The translations under genes and the position numbers were made by a program. This document shows, piece by piece, positions 37,504 to 47,720 of a stretch of 64,000 nucleotides of DNA (positions are counted from its first letter, which is position 1; every line of letters begins with the position of its first letter). The stretch comes from Prochlorococcus sp. AG-363-P06 (lineage in GTDB: Bacteria > Cyanobacteriota > Cyanobacteriia > PCC-6307 > Cyanobiaceae), in the NCBI GenBank assembly GCA_003280025.1, contig QCGD01000001.1, positions 124,001 to 188,000 on the forward strand, read 5' to 3'. The notes under the pieces are model-generated. The model made no database searches and was not told where the DNA came from. It saw only the letters and a program-made list of their open reading frames with translations.

Positions 37504-37965
37504 ATGTTGGCCTTTGATTTTTTTGGTACTACTGAAGGTGGATTATTTGATATAAATGCCACTTTGCCATTAATGGCAATACAAGTAGTTGCCCTTACTT
37601 ACATTTTAAATGCTCTCTTTTTTAAGCCAGTAGGCAATGTTGTCGAAAAAAGGGAAAAATTTGTAAGTAATAATATTATTGAGGCCAAAAATAAACTTTC
37701 AGAAGTTGAAAAATTGGAGGCTGATCTACTAAGTCAGCTTCAAAGTGCTCGTTCTGAAGCTCAACGAATTGTGAGTGACGCTGAGAATGAATCTGACAAG
37801 CTTTATAAAGAAGCACTAGAACTTGCAAATAATGAAGCAAATGCTTCAAAAGAAAAAGCAAGGCTAGAAATTGAAAGTCAGACATCCGCGGCCCGTGAAC
37901 AACTTGCTAAGCAAGCTGGAGATTTGAGCGAACTTATTGTTAATAGATTGATTCTAGAAAAATGA
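37504..37965 (+). CDS. atpF2: ATP synthase F0 subunit b'
   Basis: 153 residues. One N-terminal membrane span ([20 protein letters not shown]) then a long charged coiled coil. Photosynthetic bacteria use two different b-type subunits as the peripheral stalk; the absence of the extra N-terminal segment seen in b, and position before b, mark it as b'. It overlaps atpF by 4 bases. Confidence 0.93.
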   Translation: MLAFDFFGTTEGGLFDINATLPLMAIQVVALTYILNALFFKPVGNVVEKREKFVSNNIIEAKNKLSEVEKLEADLLSQLQSARSEAQRIVSDAENESDKLYKEALELANNEANASKEKARLEIESQTSAAREQLAKQAGDLSELIVNRLILEK

Positions 37966-38474
37966 ATTTACCTCTTTTAGCTACAGAAGGTTTTGGATTA
38001 AATCTGAATTTATTCGAAACTAATATTCTTAATTGGGCTGTAGTGATTTTTGGCCTTTATAAGTTTTTGCCTGGTTTCCTAGGTAAAATGCTTCAAAAAA
38101 GAAGAGAGGGGATCCTTCTTGAATTAAAAGATGCAGAAGATCGACTTTTGAAGGCTACAAATGCTTTGAAAAAAGCGAAGACTGATTTATCTCTAGCAGA
38201 AGAAAAGGCTAGTCAAATAAAGTCAGATTCTCTTAAAAGATCTGAATCAATCAGGATGGAAAGCGAGAAAAAAGCTATTGAAGAGATGGCACGAATTAAA
38301 CAAAGTGCAATTTCTGATGAAAGTTCAGAAGCTTCTAGGGCAATATCTCAACTTCGAAAAGAAGCTGTGGAACTTGCAATAAAAAAAGCTTTAGATTCTC
38401 TGCCAAATAGACTTGATAAAACAACTCAGGAAAATTTGGTTACTCAATCCATTAATAATATTGAGGTTAAATAA
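37962..38474 (+). CDS. atpF: ATP synthase F0 subunit b
   Basis: 170 residues. Membrane span near residues 20-40 ([21 protein letters not shown]) followed by a coiled coil that holds F1 against rotation. The N-terminal [11 protein letters not shown] is typical of cyanobacterial and plastid b. It overlaps both neighbours (atpF2 by 4 bases, atpH by 1 base), so translation is coupled. Confidence 0.94.
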   Translation: MNLPLLATEGFGLNLNLFETNILNWAVVIFGLYKFLPGFLGKMLQKRREGILLELKDAEDRLLKATNALKKAKTDLSLAEEKASQIKSDSLKRSESIRMESEKKAIEEMARIKQSAISDESSEASRAISQLRKEAVELAIKKALDSLPNRLDKTTQENLVTQSINNIEVK

Positions 38475-39016
38475 TGCCACTTTTAAATTCAGTTACCACA
38501 CCATATGCAGAAGCATTACTTCAGGTTGTAAATGAGAATGACCAAACTGAAGAGATGGTCTCAGAAGTTAAACAGCTTTTAGCATTAATAAACGATGCAC
38601 CTGAATTGGGAAAGGCATTCTCCTCCCCAGTTTTAGAGACAGAGGCTAAGAAAAAAATCATTATTGAACTTTTTTCAGATAAGATTAACCCCTCCTTATT
38701 TAATTTCTTGAAATTATTGGCCGATAGGCAAAGAATTGGAATTCTTACTTCGATTCTCAATAGATTTTTAGAGATTTACAGAGAAAATAGTAATATTGCT
38801 TTGGCAACTGTTACTTCTGCTGTCAAGCTCACTGCTAAACAGAAAGGTTTAATTACCAAAAAGATCATCAATCTTGCTGGAACCGAAAAATTAGAACTTG
38901 TAACTAAAACTGATCCATCTCTTATTGGTGGTTTCGTCGCGAGTGTAGGATCTAAAGTAATTGATGCTAGTCTTGCCTCACAAATCAGAAAACTTGGTTT
39001 ATCACTTTCCAAGTAA
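38474..39016 (+). CDS. atpH: ATP synthase F1 subunit delta
   Basis: 180 residues. Delta links the peripheral stalk to the top of the alpha/beta hexamer. An N-terminal six-helix region starts PYAEALLQVV, and the C-terminal part has LIGGFVASVGSKVIDASLASQIRKL, the family signature. Start ATG overlaps the atpF stop by one base (TAATG). Confidence 0.95.
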   Translation: MPLLNSVTTPYAEALLQVVNENDQTEEMVSEVKQLLALINDAPELGKAFSSPVLETEAKKKIIIELFSDKINPSLFNFLKLLADRQRIGILTSILNRFLEIYRENSNIALATVTSAVKLTAKQKGLITKKIINLAGTEKLELVTKTDPSLIGGFVASVGSKVIDASLASQIRKLGLSLSK

Positions 39017-39034
39017 ATTTTAAATCAACCTTAA

Positions 39035-40564
<1,530 letters not shown>

Positions 40565-40583
40565 ATTTATTTAAGGAAATATT

Positions 40584-41534
40584 ATGGCAAATCTTAAAGA
40601 AATTAGGGATCGAATTGTTTCTGTTAAAAATACTCGAAAAATTACAGAAGCTATGAGATTAGTTGCAGCTGCAAAAGTTAGGAGGGCACAAGATCAAGTT
40701 CTAAAAAGTAGACCTTTTGCTGATAAACTTGCTCGTGTTTTGGAGAATATTCAATCCAGAGTTCAGTTTGAAGCGGTAGATTCTCCTCTTTTATCTAAAA
40801 GAGATGTAAAAACAATTTCTTTGGTATGCATAACTGCTGATAGAGGATTATGTGGGGGATACAATACCAACATAATAAAGAAGGTAGAAATTAGGTATGC
40901 AGAGTTGATTAAACAAGGTTATGAACCTAATTTGATTTTAGTTGGTAAAAAGGCAATAGGTTACTTCCAAAATAGGAAAGATAGATACATAATAAAAAGT
41001 ACATTCAAAGAGCTAGAACAGGTACCAACAGTAAAAGATTCGGAAGGTATAACCGGTGAAGTCTTAGCTGAATTTTTATCAGAAAGTGCTGATAGGGTAG
41101 AGATTATTTATACTAAATTTATTACCCTTGTAAGTTGTGCTCCAGTAGTTCAAACATTGTTGCCACTAGATCCTCAAGGTATTGCAGATGACAATGATGA
41201 GATTTTTAGGTTAACAACTAAAAATAGTAAGTTACTTGTTGAAAAATCAAACATTGAAAAAAGTGATTCAGAGAAATTACCATCAGATATTGTTTTTGAG
41301 CAAAGTCCAGATCAATTGTTAGATTCTTTATTGCCACTGTATTTGCAAAATCAAGTCCTCCGAGCTCTTCAAGAGTCAGCGGCTTCAGAACTTGCTTGTA
41401 GGATGACTGCTATGAATAATGCAAGTGATAATGCTAAAGAATTAGCCAGTACTTTAAATCTTACTTATAATAAAGCCAGACAGGCTGCTATTACTCAGGA
41501 GATTTTAGAAGTTGTTGGAGGTTCGGCTGTTTAG
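40584..41534 (+). CDS. atpG: ATP synthase F1 subunit gamma
   Basis: 316 residues. Gamma is the central rotor; opening ANLKEIRDRIVSVKNTRKITEAM and closing SASELACRMTAMNNASDNAKEL and ARQAAITQEILEVVGG match the family's two long helices. The middle contains the cyanobacterial insertion (around residues 195-235) without the redox cysteine pair of plant gamma. Last gene of the main atp cluster; a ferredoxin gene follows after 13 bases. Confidence 0.97.
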   Translation: MANLKEIRDRIVSVKNTRKITEAMRLVAAAKVRRAQDQVLKSRPFADKLARVLENIQSRVQFEAVDSPLLSKRDVKTISLVCITADRGLCGGYNTNIIKKVEIRYAELIKQGYEPNLILVGKKAIGYFQNRKDRYIIKSTFKELEQVPTVKDSEGITGEVLAEFLSESADRVEIIYTKFITLVSCAPVVQTLLPLDPQGIADDNDEIFRLTTKNSKLLVEKSNIEKSDSEKLPSDIVFEQSPDQLLDSLLPLYLQNQVLRALQESAASELACRMTAMNNASDNAKELASTLNLTYNKARQAAITQEILEVVGGSAV

Positions 41535-41547
41535 TTAAATTTTAAAA

Positions 41548-41874
41548 ATGTCTGAATTTAATATCAAAGTTCAATTTGGTGAGAAAACCTATAATTTTTC
41601 ATGTCCTGAAGATCAAGATATTATTTCAGCTGCTAAAGCTAATGGAATCGAGTTGCCCAGCAGTTGTTGTTCAGGAGTTTGTACAAGTTGTGCATCAATG
41701 GTGGTGGATGGATCCATTGATCAAGAAGATGCTATGGGATTAAACGAAGATTTAAGGGAAAAAGGTTTCGCCCTCTTATGCGTGGCGTATCCAAAGTCAG
41801 ATTTACATATTCTTATCGGTGATGAAGTTGAAGATAATTTATATAATGATCAGTTTGGTAAGTATCAAAAATGA
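41548..41874 (+). CDS. Plant-type [2Fe-2S] ferredoxin
   Basis: 108 residues. The cluster loop has the plant-type spacing C-x4-C-x2-C (SCCSGVCTSCASMV, with a doubled Cys at the start), and the fourth ligand is in LLCVAYP about 30 residues later. The C-terminal extension (DEVEDNLYNDQFGKYQK) is acidic. It is divergent from the main photosynthetic PetF, so it probably serves a special acceptor. It follows atpG by 13 bases and overlaps the next small gene by 4 bases, linking it to the UPF0284 group. Confidence 0.92.
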   Translation: MSEFNIKVQFGEKTYNFSCPEDQDIISAAKANGIELPSSCCSGVCTSCASMVVDGSIDQEDAMGLNEDLREKGFALLCVAYPKSDLHILIGDEVEDNLYNDQFGKYQK

Positions 41875-42062
41875 AATTAATTAAGGTTGATTTTTGTTTG
41901 GATTGGCCAGGTTCAATAGAAGTTATAAATTTAAGGAAATATGTGATCAGTCATTTGATAAAAAAAGGCGAAGTAATTCGATGGTCAATTATAGATATAG
42001 AAAATTCAAAGGACTCTTACGATATAAAAAAACTAAGGATTAATGCTGTTTTAGCCAATTGA
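41871..42062 (+). CDS. Small protein of unknown function between ferredoxin and UPF0284
   Basis: 63 residues. The ATG overlaps the ferredoxin stop in an ATGA, and the stop lies 1 base before the UPF0284 ORF. Mixed alpha/beta composition (VDFCLDWPGSIEVINLRKYV, then KGEVIRWSIIDIE), no membrane helix and no known domain. The coupled arrangement is strong evidence that it is a real gene. Confidence 0.75.
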   Translation: MKLIKVDFCLDWPGSIEVINLRKYVISHLIKKGEVIRWSIIDIENSKDSYDIKKLRINAVLAN

Positions 42063-42063
42063 A

Positions 42064-43140
42064 TTGCTATATAAAAATGAAATAGTTTTACTAATGGAAA
42101 AATCACCCACAATATTCATTGTCCCAACTGGGATTGGTTGCGAGATAGGAGGATTTGCAGGAGATGCACTCCCAACTGCAAAATTATTAGCATCTGCAAG
42201 TGGATGTTTAATTACGCATCCAAATGTAATGAATGGAGGAGCTCTTTCTGAAAAAGATAAAAATATATTTTATGTAGAGGGTTACAGTTTAGATCGATTT
42301 GCTAGAGGAGAGATTGGCCTTAAGAGTGTAAAACAACAGAAAATCGGAATAATTTTTGATTCAAGCATTGAACATAAAATATTAATAAGACATTTACAAG
42401 TTGCTGATGCTTGTGTTGCTACTTTAGGTATTAATGTTCATTCTTATGTAATAACTAAAAACCCTTTAAGTATAATTATTGACTCTGACACTTCAAAAAT
42501 AAGTGGAGGAACCATTGAGAATCCTGATACTTTAATTGAAGCTGGCAAAACTTTAATAGAAAAAGGAGTCACGGCAATAGCAATAGTGGCTAAATTCCCT
42601 GATGATTCAGGATCCGAAGACACAAATTCCTACAGAGAGGGCAAAGGAGTTGATCCTATTTCTGGAGTTGAGGCTGTCATTAGTCACTTGATAAGCAAAT
42701 TTCTAAAAGTTCCATGTGCGCATGCACCAGCATTACCACCACTTGATTTGAATGAAAGATTAGATCCTCGTACTGCTTCAGAAGAGATAGGATACACATT
42801 TTTGCCATCAGTATTGATTGGCTTAAGCAATGCTCCAGATCTTATTGAATTACCGAACAACGAATTGATTACTTTACACCCTAATCAACTTGAATCCATA
42901 GTCGTTCCAAATGGTGCTCTTGGTGGGGAATCAGTATTAGCTTGTGTTGAAAGAGGGTTAAATATTATTTCTGTAAAAAATCAAAATACACTAACAGTTA
43001 CTAATCAATTTTTAAATTATCCTAATTTTATTGAAGTAAATAATTATCTAGAGGCTGCTGGCATAATTCTCTCCATAAAAAAAGGGATTAATCTCACTTC
43101 CATTCAAAGGCCTTTAAAAAGAGTCCAAGAAATATACTGA
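42064..43140 (+). CDS. UPF0284 protein, CobT-like (nicotinate mononucleotide:base phosphoribosyltransferase-related)
   Basis: 358 residues. Resembles the CobT-related UPF0284 family: PTGIGCEIGGFAGDALPTAKLL near the N-terminus, and GALGGESVLACVERGLNI near the C-terminus. CobT activates the lower-ligand base of cobalamin; marine picocyanobacteria make pseudocobalamin with adenine, so this could be the enzyme for that base, but the function is not settled. The TTG at 42064 is the ORF start; the ATG at 42094 (MEKSPTIFIV) is also plausible. Preceded tightly by a ferredoxin and a small gene. Confidence 0.85.
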   Translation: MLYKNEIVLLMEKSPTIFIVPTGIGCEIGGFAGDALPTAKLLASASGCLITHPNVMNGGALSEKDKNIFYVEGYSLDRFARGEIGLKSVKQQKIGIIFDSSIEHKILIRHLQVADACVATLGINVHSYVITKNPLSIIIDSDTSKISGGTIENPDTLIEAGKTLIEKGVTAIAIVAKFPDDSGSEDTNSYREGKGVDPISGVEAVISHLISKFLKVPCAHAPALPPLDLNERLDPRTASEEIGYTFLPSVLIGLSNAPDLIELPNNELITLHPNQLESIVVPNGALGGESVLACVERGLNIISVKNQNTLTVTNQFLNYPNFIEVNNYLEAAGIILSIKKGINLTSIQRPLKRVQEIY

Positions 43141-43145
43141 AATGA

Positions 43146-44843
43146 TTAATATGAAATTGCGATTGGGACTCTCCAATCAGTACCTAATGATTGACTGCTT
43201 AATTTGAGAATAGGAGGAGCTTGTTTTCTTTTGAATTCAGCTTTTTTAATAAGTGAGATTATTTGCAAAATTAGTTCTTTTTTATGACCCTCTTTTATAA
43301 GTAGCTTGAAATCTTTTTTCTCTTCAATAATGCTTTTAAGAATATTGTCCAATATGGAATAAGGAGGGAGAGAATCAGTGTCTAATTGGTTAGGACCTAA
43401 TTCGGCGCTTGGAGCCTTTAAACGAATATTATCCCCAATTATTTTAATATTTTTATTTAACTTATGCAGTTTTCTATGATTCTCTGAATCATCACTATCA
43501 AGCCAATCACATAATTTAAAAACATTAGTTTTATATAAATCCCCAATTACTGATAAGCCTCCGTTCATATCCCCATATAGTGTGCAATATCCAACTGCTA
43601 GTTCTGATTTATTGCCAGTGGAGAGTAATAAATGCTTTTCTTGATTCGCTAAAGCCATCAGAAGCGTTCCTCTGATCCTTGATTGAATATTTTGATTTGT
43701 TATTCCTTCTACCTTCAAATTTAAGCTTTTTATAAATGATTCTTCAAAAGAGGTCATAACATTCTCAATTGAGATGGTATTGAAATTTATCTTTAGTCTT
43801 CCTGCTAGATCTTTTGCATCACTTTTGGAATGATCTGAACTCCATTTTGAGGGCATTGAAACGCAATATACATTTTCACTTCCAAGAGCAGCTGTTGCGA
43901 TTACTGAGACAAGCGCAGAATCAATTCCACCACTTAGTCCAATTAAAGCTGTTTTAAATCCACATTTTTTAGCATAATCTCTTACTCCTAAAACTAAGGC
44001 ATCAAAAATAGATGATATTTCATCGTATTGAAATTCATCTATTGTTTTCTTTTGTTGGTCAATTTCCCAACTAGAAAAATCTTCTGAAAAAGATTTTAAT
44101 TGCTTTATTTTAGATCCATTCTTATCAACAATAAAACTATTACCATCAAAGATTAAATTATCATTTGCACCAACTTGGTTAATGTAAATTAAAGGAACTT
44201 GAAGGTATTTAGCAGCAAAACTTGAAACTTTAGATCTAAGCTCTAATTTTTTGAATGTATATGGTGAAGCAGATAAATTCAATAAAATATTAATATCTTT
44301 GCTCTTCAAATCAGAAATAGGATTTTTTTTGTGAATCCCTCTACCTTCTATATCGTTATTAACCCATAAATCTTCGCATATAGTAATCCCGAGTTTAAAA
44401 GTTTTATTTCTAACTTTTTTGGTTAATACGGATACTTTCTGCTCTGATCTAAAATATCTCTTCTCATCAAATACTTCATAAGTGGGAAGAATAATTTTTC
44501 GTGCAATTACTTTCCATTTTCCACCCTCAATTAACGCAATAGAATTATAAAGATTCGGGAAAAAAGAATCTTTTATAATTTCTGCTATCCCAACAGCTAT
44601 ACTCAACTCGTCATGTTTTTTCTTAATTTCAAAAGCTAATTGGTCAAGTATTTCATATTGATTTTCGACTAAGTTTCTTTTTAGCAGTAAATCTTTAGCT
44701 GGATATCCCCATAGTGATAATTCCGGTGTAAGAATTAAATCAGCAGAATTTAAGTCAGCCTGAGCTGCAATAGTAAGTATTTTTTGTGCATTGCCCTCTA
44801 AATCGCCAACAATTGGATTGATTTGAGCAAGAAAAAATTTCAT
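43146..44843 (-). CDS. nadE: Glutamine-dependent NAD+ synthetase
   Basis: 565 residues in two domains. Residues 1-260 form a nitrilase-type glutaminase (Glu in TPELSLWGYP, Lys in KIILPTYEVFDE, Cys in LGITICEDLW). The rest is the amidotransferase domain with the PP-loop IGLSGGIDSALV and STGNKSELAVGYCTLYGD. It makes NAD+ from nicotinate adenine dinucleotide. It overlaps nadD by 4 bases, so the last two steps of NAD synthesis are coupled. Confidence 0.96.
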   Translation of the reverse strand: MKFFLAQINPIVGDLEGNAQKILTIAAQADLNSADLILTPELSLWGYPAKDLLLKRNLVENQYEILDQLAFEIKKKHDELSIAVGIAEIIKDSFFPNLYNSIALIEGGKWKVIARKIILPTYEVFDEKRYFRSEQKVSVLTKKVRNKTFKLGITICEDLWVNNDIEGRGIHKKNPISDLKSKDINILLNLSASPYTFKKLELRSKVSSFAAKYLQVPLIYINQVGANDNLIFDGNSFIVDKNGSKIKQLKSFSEDFSSWEIDQQKKTIDEFQYDEISSIFDALVLGVRDYAKKCGFKTALIGLSGGIDSALVSVIATAALGSENVYCVSMPSKWSSDHSKSDAKDLAGRLKINFNTISIENVMTSFEESFIKSLNLKVEGITNQNIQSRIRGTLLMALANQEKHLLLSTGNKSELAVGYCTLYGDMNGGLSVIGDLYKTNVFKLCDWLDSDDSENHRKLHKLNKNIKIIGDNIRLKAPSAELGPNQLDTDSLPPYSILDNILKSIIEEKKDFKLLIKEGHKKELILQIISLIKKAEFKRKQAPPILKLSSQSLGTDWRVPIAISY

Positions 44844-45430
44844 TCAACTAATTTTGTCGATACATATAAATTCTTCTTCTTCACAATATCTATTAAACAT
44901 TTTGGTAAATTAGAATAATTGGTATTTACTCTAACCATAGAACTTGAAATATTTGGAATATTTAATGAAGAAATTTCAAAGTTAACTTTATAATTTTTCA
45001 ACATTTGCATGGTTTTTGATTTAATAGGATATCCTTCTCTTTTAATTATAAAAAAACTTACTTCCTTAATAATTTTATCAAAATTTTTCCAAGAGAAAAT
45101 ATCTTCAATTAAATCACTTCCTATTACAAAATCTAATTTATTTGATTCATAAATATTTTTACACGTTTTGATAGATTGGATTGCCCATTGACTACTAATT
45201 GTTTGATTAAATACAATTTTTGGATTTTTTAAATCTTCAATTAAAGTTTTTAATAAAAGACTTCGAATTGAGATATCTTCTTTATGTTTTTTATTTGGAT
45301 TATTGCTTGCATAAGTAATAGTAAAGGAATAAATTGTGGATAATTCTTCGAGAATTTTTTTATGGCCAATAGTTGGTGGATCTGCACTAGTGCCGAAAAT
45401 GGCAATGCGTTCCTTTTTACTAAGTTTCAA
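44840..45430 (-). CDS. nadD: Nicotinate-nucleotide adenylyltransferase
   Basis: 196 residues. Nucleotidyltransferase of the HxGH type: FGTSADPPTIGHKKIL holds the T/HxGH motif, FVIGSDLIEDIFSW the substrate loop, and SSSMVRVN the C-terminal ISSTxIR-like motif. It converts nicotinate mononucleotide to the dinucleotide used by NadE, whose gene it overlaps by 4 bases. It also overlaps the upstream GTPase gene by 4 bases. Confidence 0.92.
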   Translation of the reverse strand: MKLSKKERIAIFGTSADPPTIGHKKILEELSTIYSFTITYASNNPNKKHKEDISIRSLLLKTLIEDLKNPKIVFNQTISSQWAIQSIKTCKNIYESNKLDFVIGSDLIEDIFSWKNFDKIIKEVSFFIIKREGYPIKSKTMQMLKNYKVNFEISSLNIPNISSSMVRVNTNYSNLPKCLIDIVKKKNLYVSTKLVE

Positions 45431-46668
45431 GGTAGAAAAATTGCAGAATTTTTATTTAAATTCCTATTAGATAAATAGATTTTTATGTGATTAAAAATAT
45501 CGGGTTCTTTAAGCATTATCTTGTGGATTATAAAAGAAGGTTCTAAACGAGATACTTTGCTTCTTATGAATATTTCTTTAGCTGCTAACTTCCCTAAAAT
45601 TTTTGTTGAGCGCACTGCAATTGCTGCTTGAATGATAGCGATTGGTCCATATGGTAATAACGAAAACCCGTTAGTGAAAGGAGCTATTAATAATATTACT
45701 TTACGAATTAAATTAAAAGATGTATTGATACCAATTTGTGTAGCTCCTAAACAGAAATTATTAATAGAAATATTTTTGATTATTTTTCTTGCCGAGTGAC
45801 CCTTGAGACTTAATCCATAAACCTTACTTAGCTCGCTAATTAATGCTGTATCTAATGCAAAACTTCCCGCTATATCAAACACAATCAAAGGATTAAGTGC
45901 AACTGTTGATGCCTTTATGGTGGCGAATTTACCAATAATTGCTTGGGCTTTCTTCTGTCTTTTTTTTAATCGTTGCTCTTTTATTTTTAGATATAATTTA
46001 TCAGCTAATTGAAGAGAATTTAATGTTAATAAAATTTCTCCATATCTATCTATAGCTTCTTTTATATAGTGTTTAATTTTATTCCCTGAATTCACTATTA
46101 CGGGAATCTTTAAATCTTTGGGAAGCTTTGACTTTATATTTTTTATAATTTCTTTTAATTCATTTTTGTTCCAAATATCAATTTTGTTTAAAACAATTAT
46201 AATTTTTTTCCCATCCTTAATAAAGGAATTAATTTTGATTACTTCATTTCTATTAAGATCTCCTGCAACTGCAAATAAAACAAGTTCTGAATTATTTATT
46301 TGTGAGTAAATATCATCTGGAAAATTAATATTGCACAAATCAAATCCTGGTGAATCTAGTAATTCAATACTTTTTAGTGTTTGATGTTTCAAGTTCCATT
46401 CTTGCGTCTCAATTTCTTTGGTAGAACCGTTAATAATATCTGTCTTGAATACTTTTTGATTTAATAAGAAATTTAAAATATGAGATTTACCTACACCTGA
46501 TTTACCATATATGCCTATTCTTATTTTCTTCTCTTTAAGCCTAAAAAGTTGCTGGTTAAAAGATATAATTTCTTTATTAAAAAGATTTTTTTCATAGTTT
46601 GTGAGATCTATAGTGTCCCACCAATGTTTTAAAAGTAAATAATTTTTATTGATTTGTATCTGTTCCAT
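45427..46668 (-). CDS. Era-like GTPase with C-terminal DUF697-type membrane region
   Basis: 413 residues. The G domain (about residues 48-190) has G1 GKSGVGKS, G3 LDSPGFD and G4 VLNKIDIW. The C-terminal half has hydrophobic stretches (ALNPLIVFDIAGSFALDTALI, LIAPFTNGFSLLPYGPIAIIQAAIA) like the DUF697 region of YcjF/YcjX-related proteins, suggesting membrane association. The exact role is unknown. It lies between a CNNM-type protein gene (3-base gap) and nadD (4-base overlap), so it belongs to the same operon. Confidence 0.85.
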   Translation of the reverse strand: MEQIQINKNYLLLKHWWDTIDLTNYEKNLFNKEIISFNQQLFRLKEKKIRIGIYGKSGVGKSHILNFLLNQKVFKTDIINGSTKEIETQEWNLKHQTLKSIELLDSPGFDLCNINFPDDIYSQINNSELVLFAVAGDLNRNEVIKINSFIKDGKKIIIVLNKIDIWNKNELKEIIKNIKSKLPKDLKIPVIVNSGNKIKHYIKEAIDRYGEILLTLNSLQLADKLYLKIKEQRLKKRQKKAQAIIGKFATIKASTVALNPLIVFDIAGSFALDTALISELSKVYGLSLKGHSARKIIKNISINNFCLGATQIGINTSFNLIRKVILLIAPFTNGFSLLPYGPIAIIQAAIAVRSTKILGKLAAKEIFIRSKVSRLEPSFIIHKIMLKEPDIFNHIKIYLSNRNLNKNSAIFLP

Positions 46669-46671
46669 ACT

Positions 46672-47649
46672 TTATTTTTTCCACCAACCAGCTAATACAG
46701 ATAACACGGCTTCTGCCCCAATAATTCCCACGAATCCTCCAAACTCATCTACTACTACTTTTACTCCTTTATGATCTTTGTCAAATCTTGTTAATAATTG
46801 ATCAGCTCTTATCATTTCTGGGATGTATTCCACAGGATCGCATAATTCTGACAGTAATTGTTTCTTTTTACCCTGAATAATCTGAGTTAGCAATTTTTCA
46901 CGTTTAACTAATCCTTGTATTTTGTCTACTTTGTCTCCTAAAACAACCCACCAGGGTGAAGTGTCTGCAATGATAAGTTTTGAAATTTCTTCAAGATTTG
47001 AAGACCCATCAAGACAAGGTGCTGATACCCTTGGAATCATTAAATCTTTTGCTTTTAAATCATTTAATTGAAAAACTTTAAAGATCATTGCTGCCTCATC
47101 GGCTTCTATAAAACCTTTCTGACTCCCAATTTTTGCCATTTGTCTAATTTCTTCTTCATCTGTTGAGATTTCACTTTCTGCAGTAATAACTGGAAATATC
47201 TGTTCTATTAAAATTAAAAATGGTCGCATTATGTTATTTAATATTATCAAAATAGGAACCGATAATAATGCTATTTGCAATGAAAATCTTGTGCCAAGAG
47301 CTTTAGGGAGAACTTCTCCAAATAAAAGAACTAAAACATAGAAAGAAATTGAAAAGAATGTTAACCCAAAATTCGTATTGATTACCAATGCTCCATATAC
47401 ACCCAAAATAAGACTTCCAATTATGTTAAATCCATTATTAGTTATAGTAATTACAGTTAATGTTCTCCCAAGATGTTTTCTAAGTTTAAGTAATTGATTT
47501 GCAGAACTTCTAGGTTTCTGTTTTGATGCTAATTCTAAAATTCTTATCGAATTTACAGCTAAAAAAGATGCTTCTACTCCTGAACAACATGCTGACCCAA
47601 CTAAAATAATTATTATCAGTAAAATTAGAACGTAGACATTTGGTTCCAT
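46672..47649 (-). CDS. CNNM/CorC-family membrane protein (DUF21 plus CBS domains)
   Basis: 325 residues. The N-terminal ~170 residues hold a DUF21 membrane domain (about four helices) and residues 180-320 a CBS-domain pair (LKAKDLMIPRVSAPCLDGSS and VVVDEFGGFVGIIG). The family is linked to magnesium or cobalt homeostasis. The additional CorC/HlyC C-terminal domain is missing; the protein ends after the CBS region. It is the first gene of a run with the GTPase, nadD and nadE, and divergent from pepP. Confidence 0.88.
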   Translation of the reverse strand: MEPNVYVLILLIIIILVGSACCSGVEASFLAVNSIRILELASKQKPRSSANQLLKLRKHLGRTLTVITITNNGFNIIGSLILGVYGALVINTNFGLTFFSISFYVLVLLFGEVLPKALGTRFSLQIALLSVPILIILNNIMRPFLILIEQIFPVITAESEISTDEEEIRQMAKIGSQKGFIEADEAAMIFKVFQLNDLKAKDLMIPRVSAPCLDGSSNLEEISKLIIADTSPWWVVLGDKVDKIQGLVKREKLLTQIIQGKKKQLLSELCDPVEYIPEMIRADQLLTRFDKDHKGVKVVVDEFGGFVGIIGAEAVLSVLAGWWKK

Positions 47650-47720
47650 TAAAATAGATTAGTTTGAAATCTGGTTAATTCATTCTTCCATTTTTTATAA
47701 AAATCGCCAACAAAAAATGT

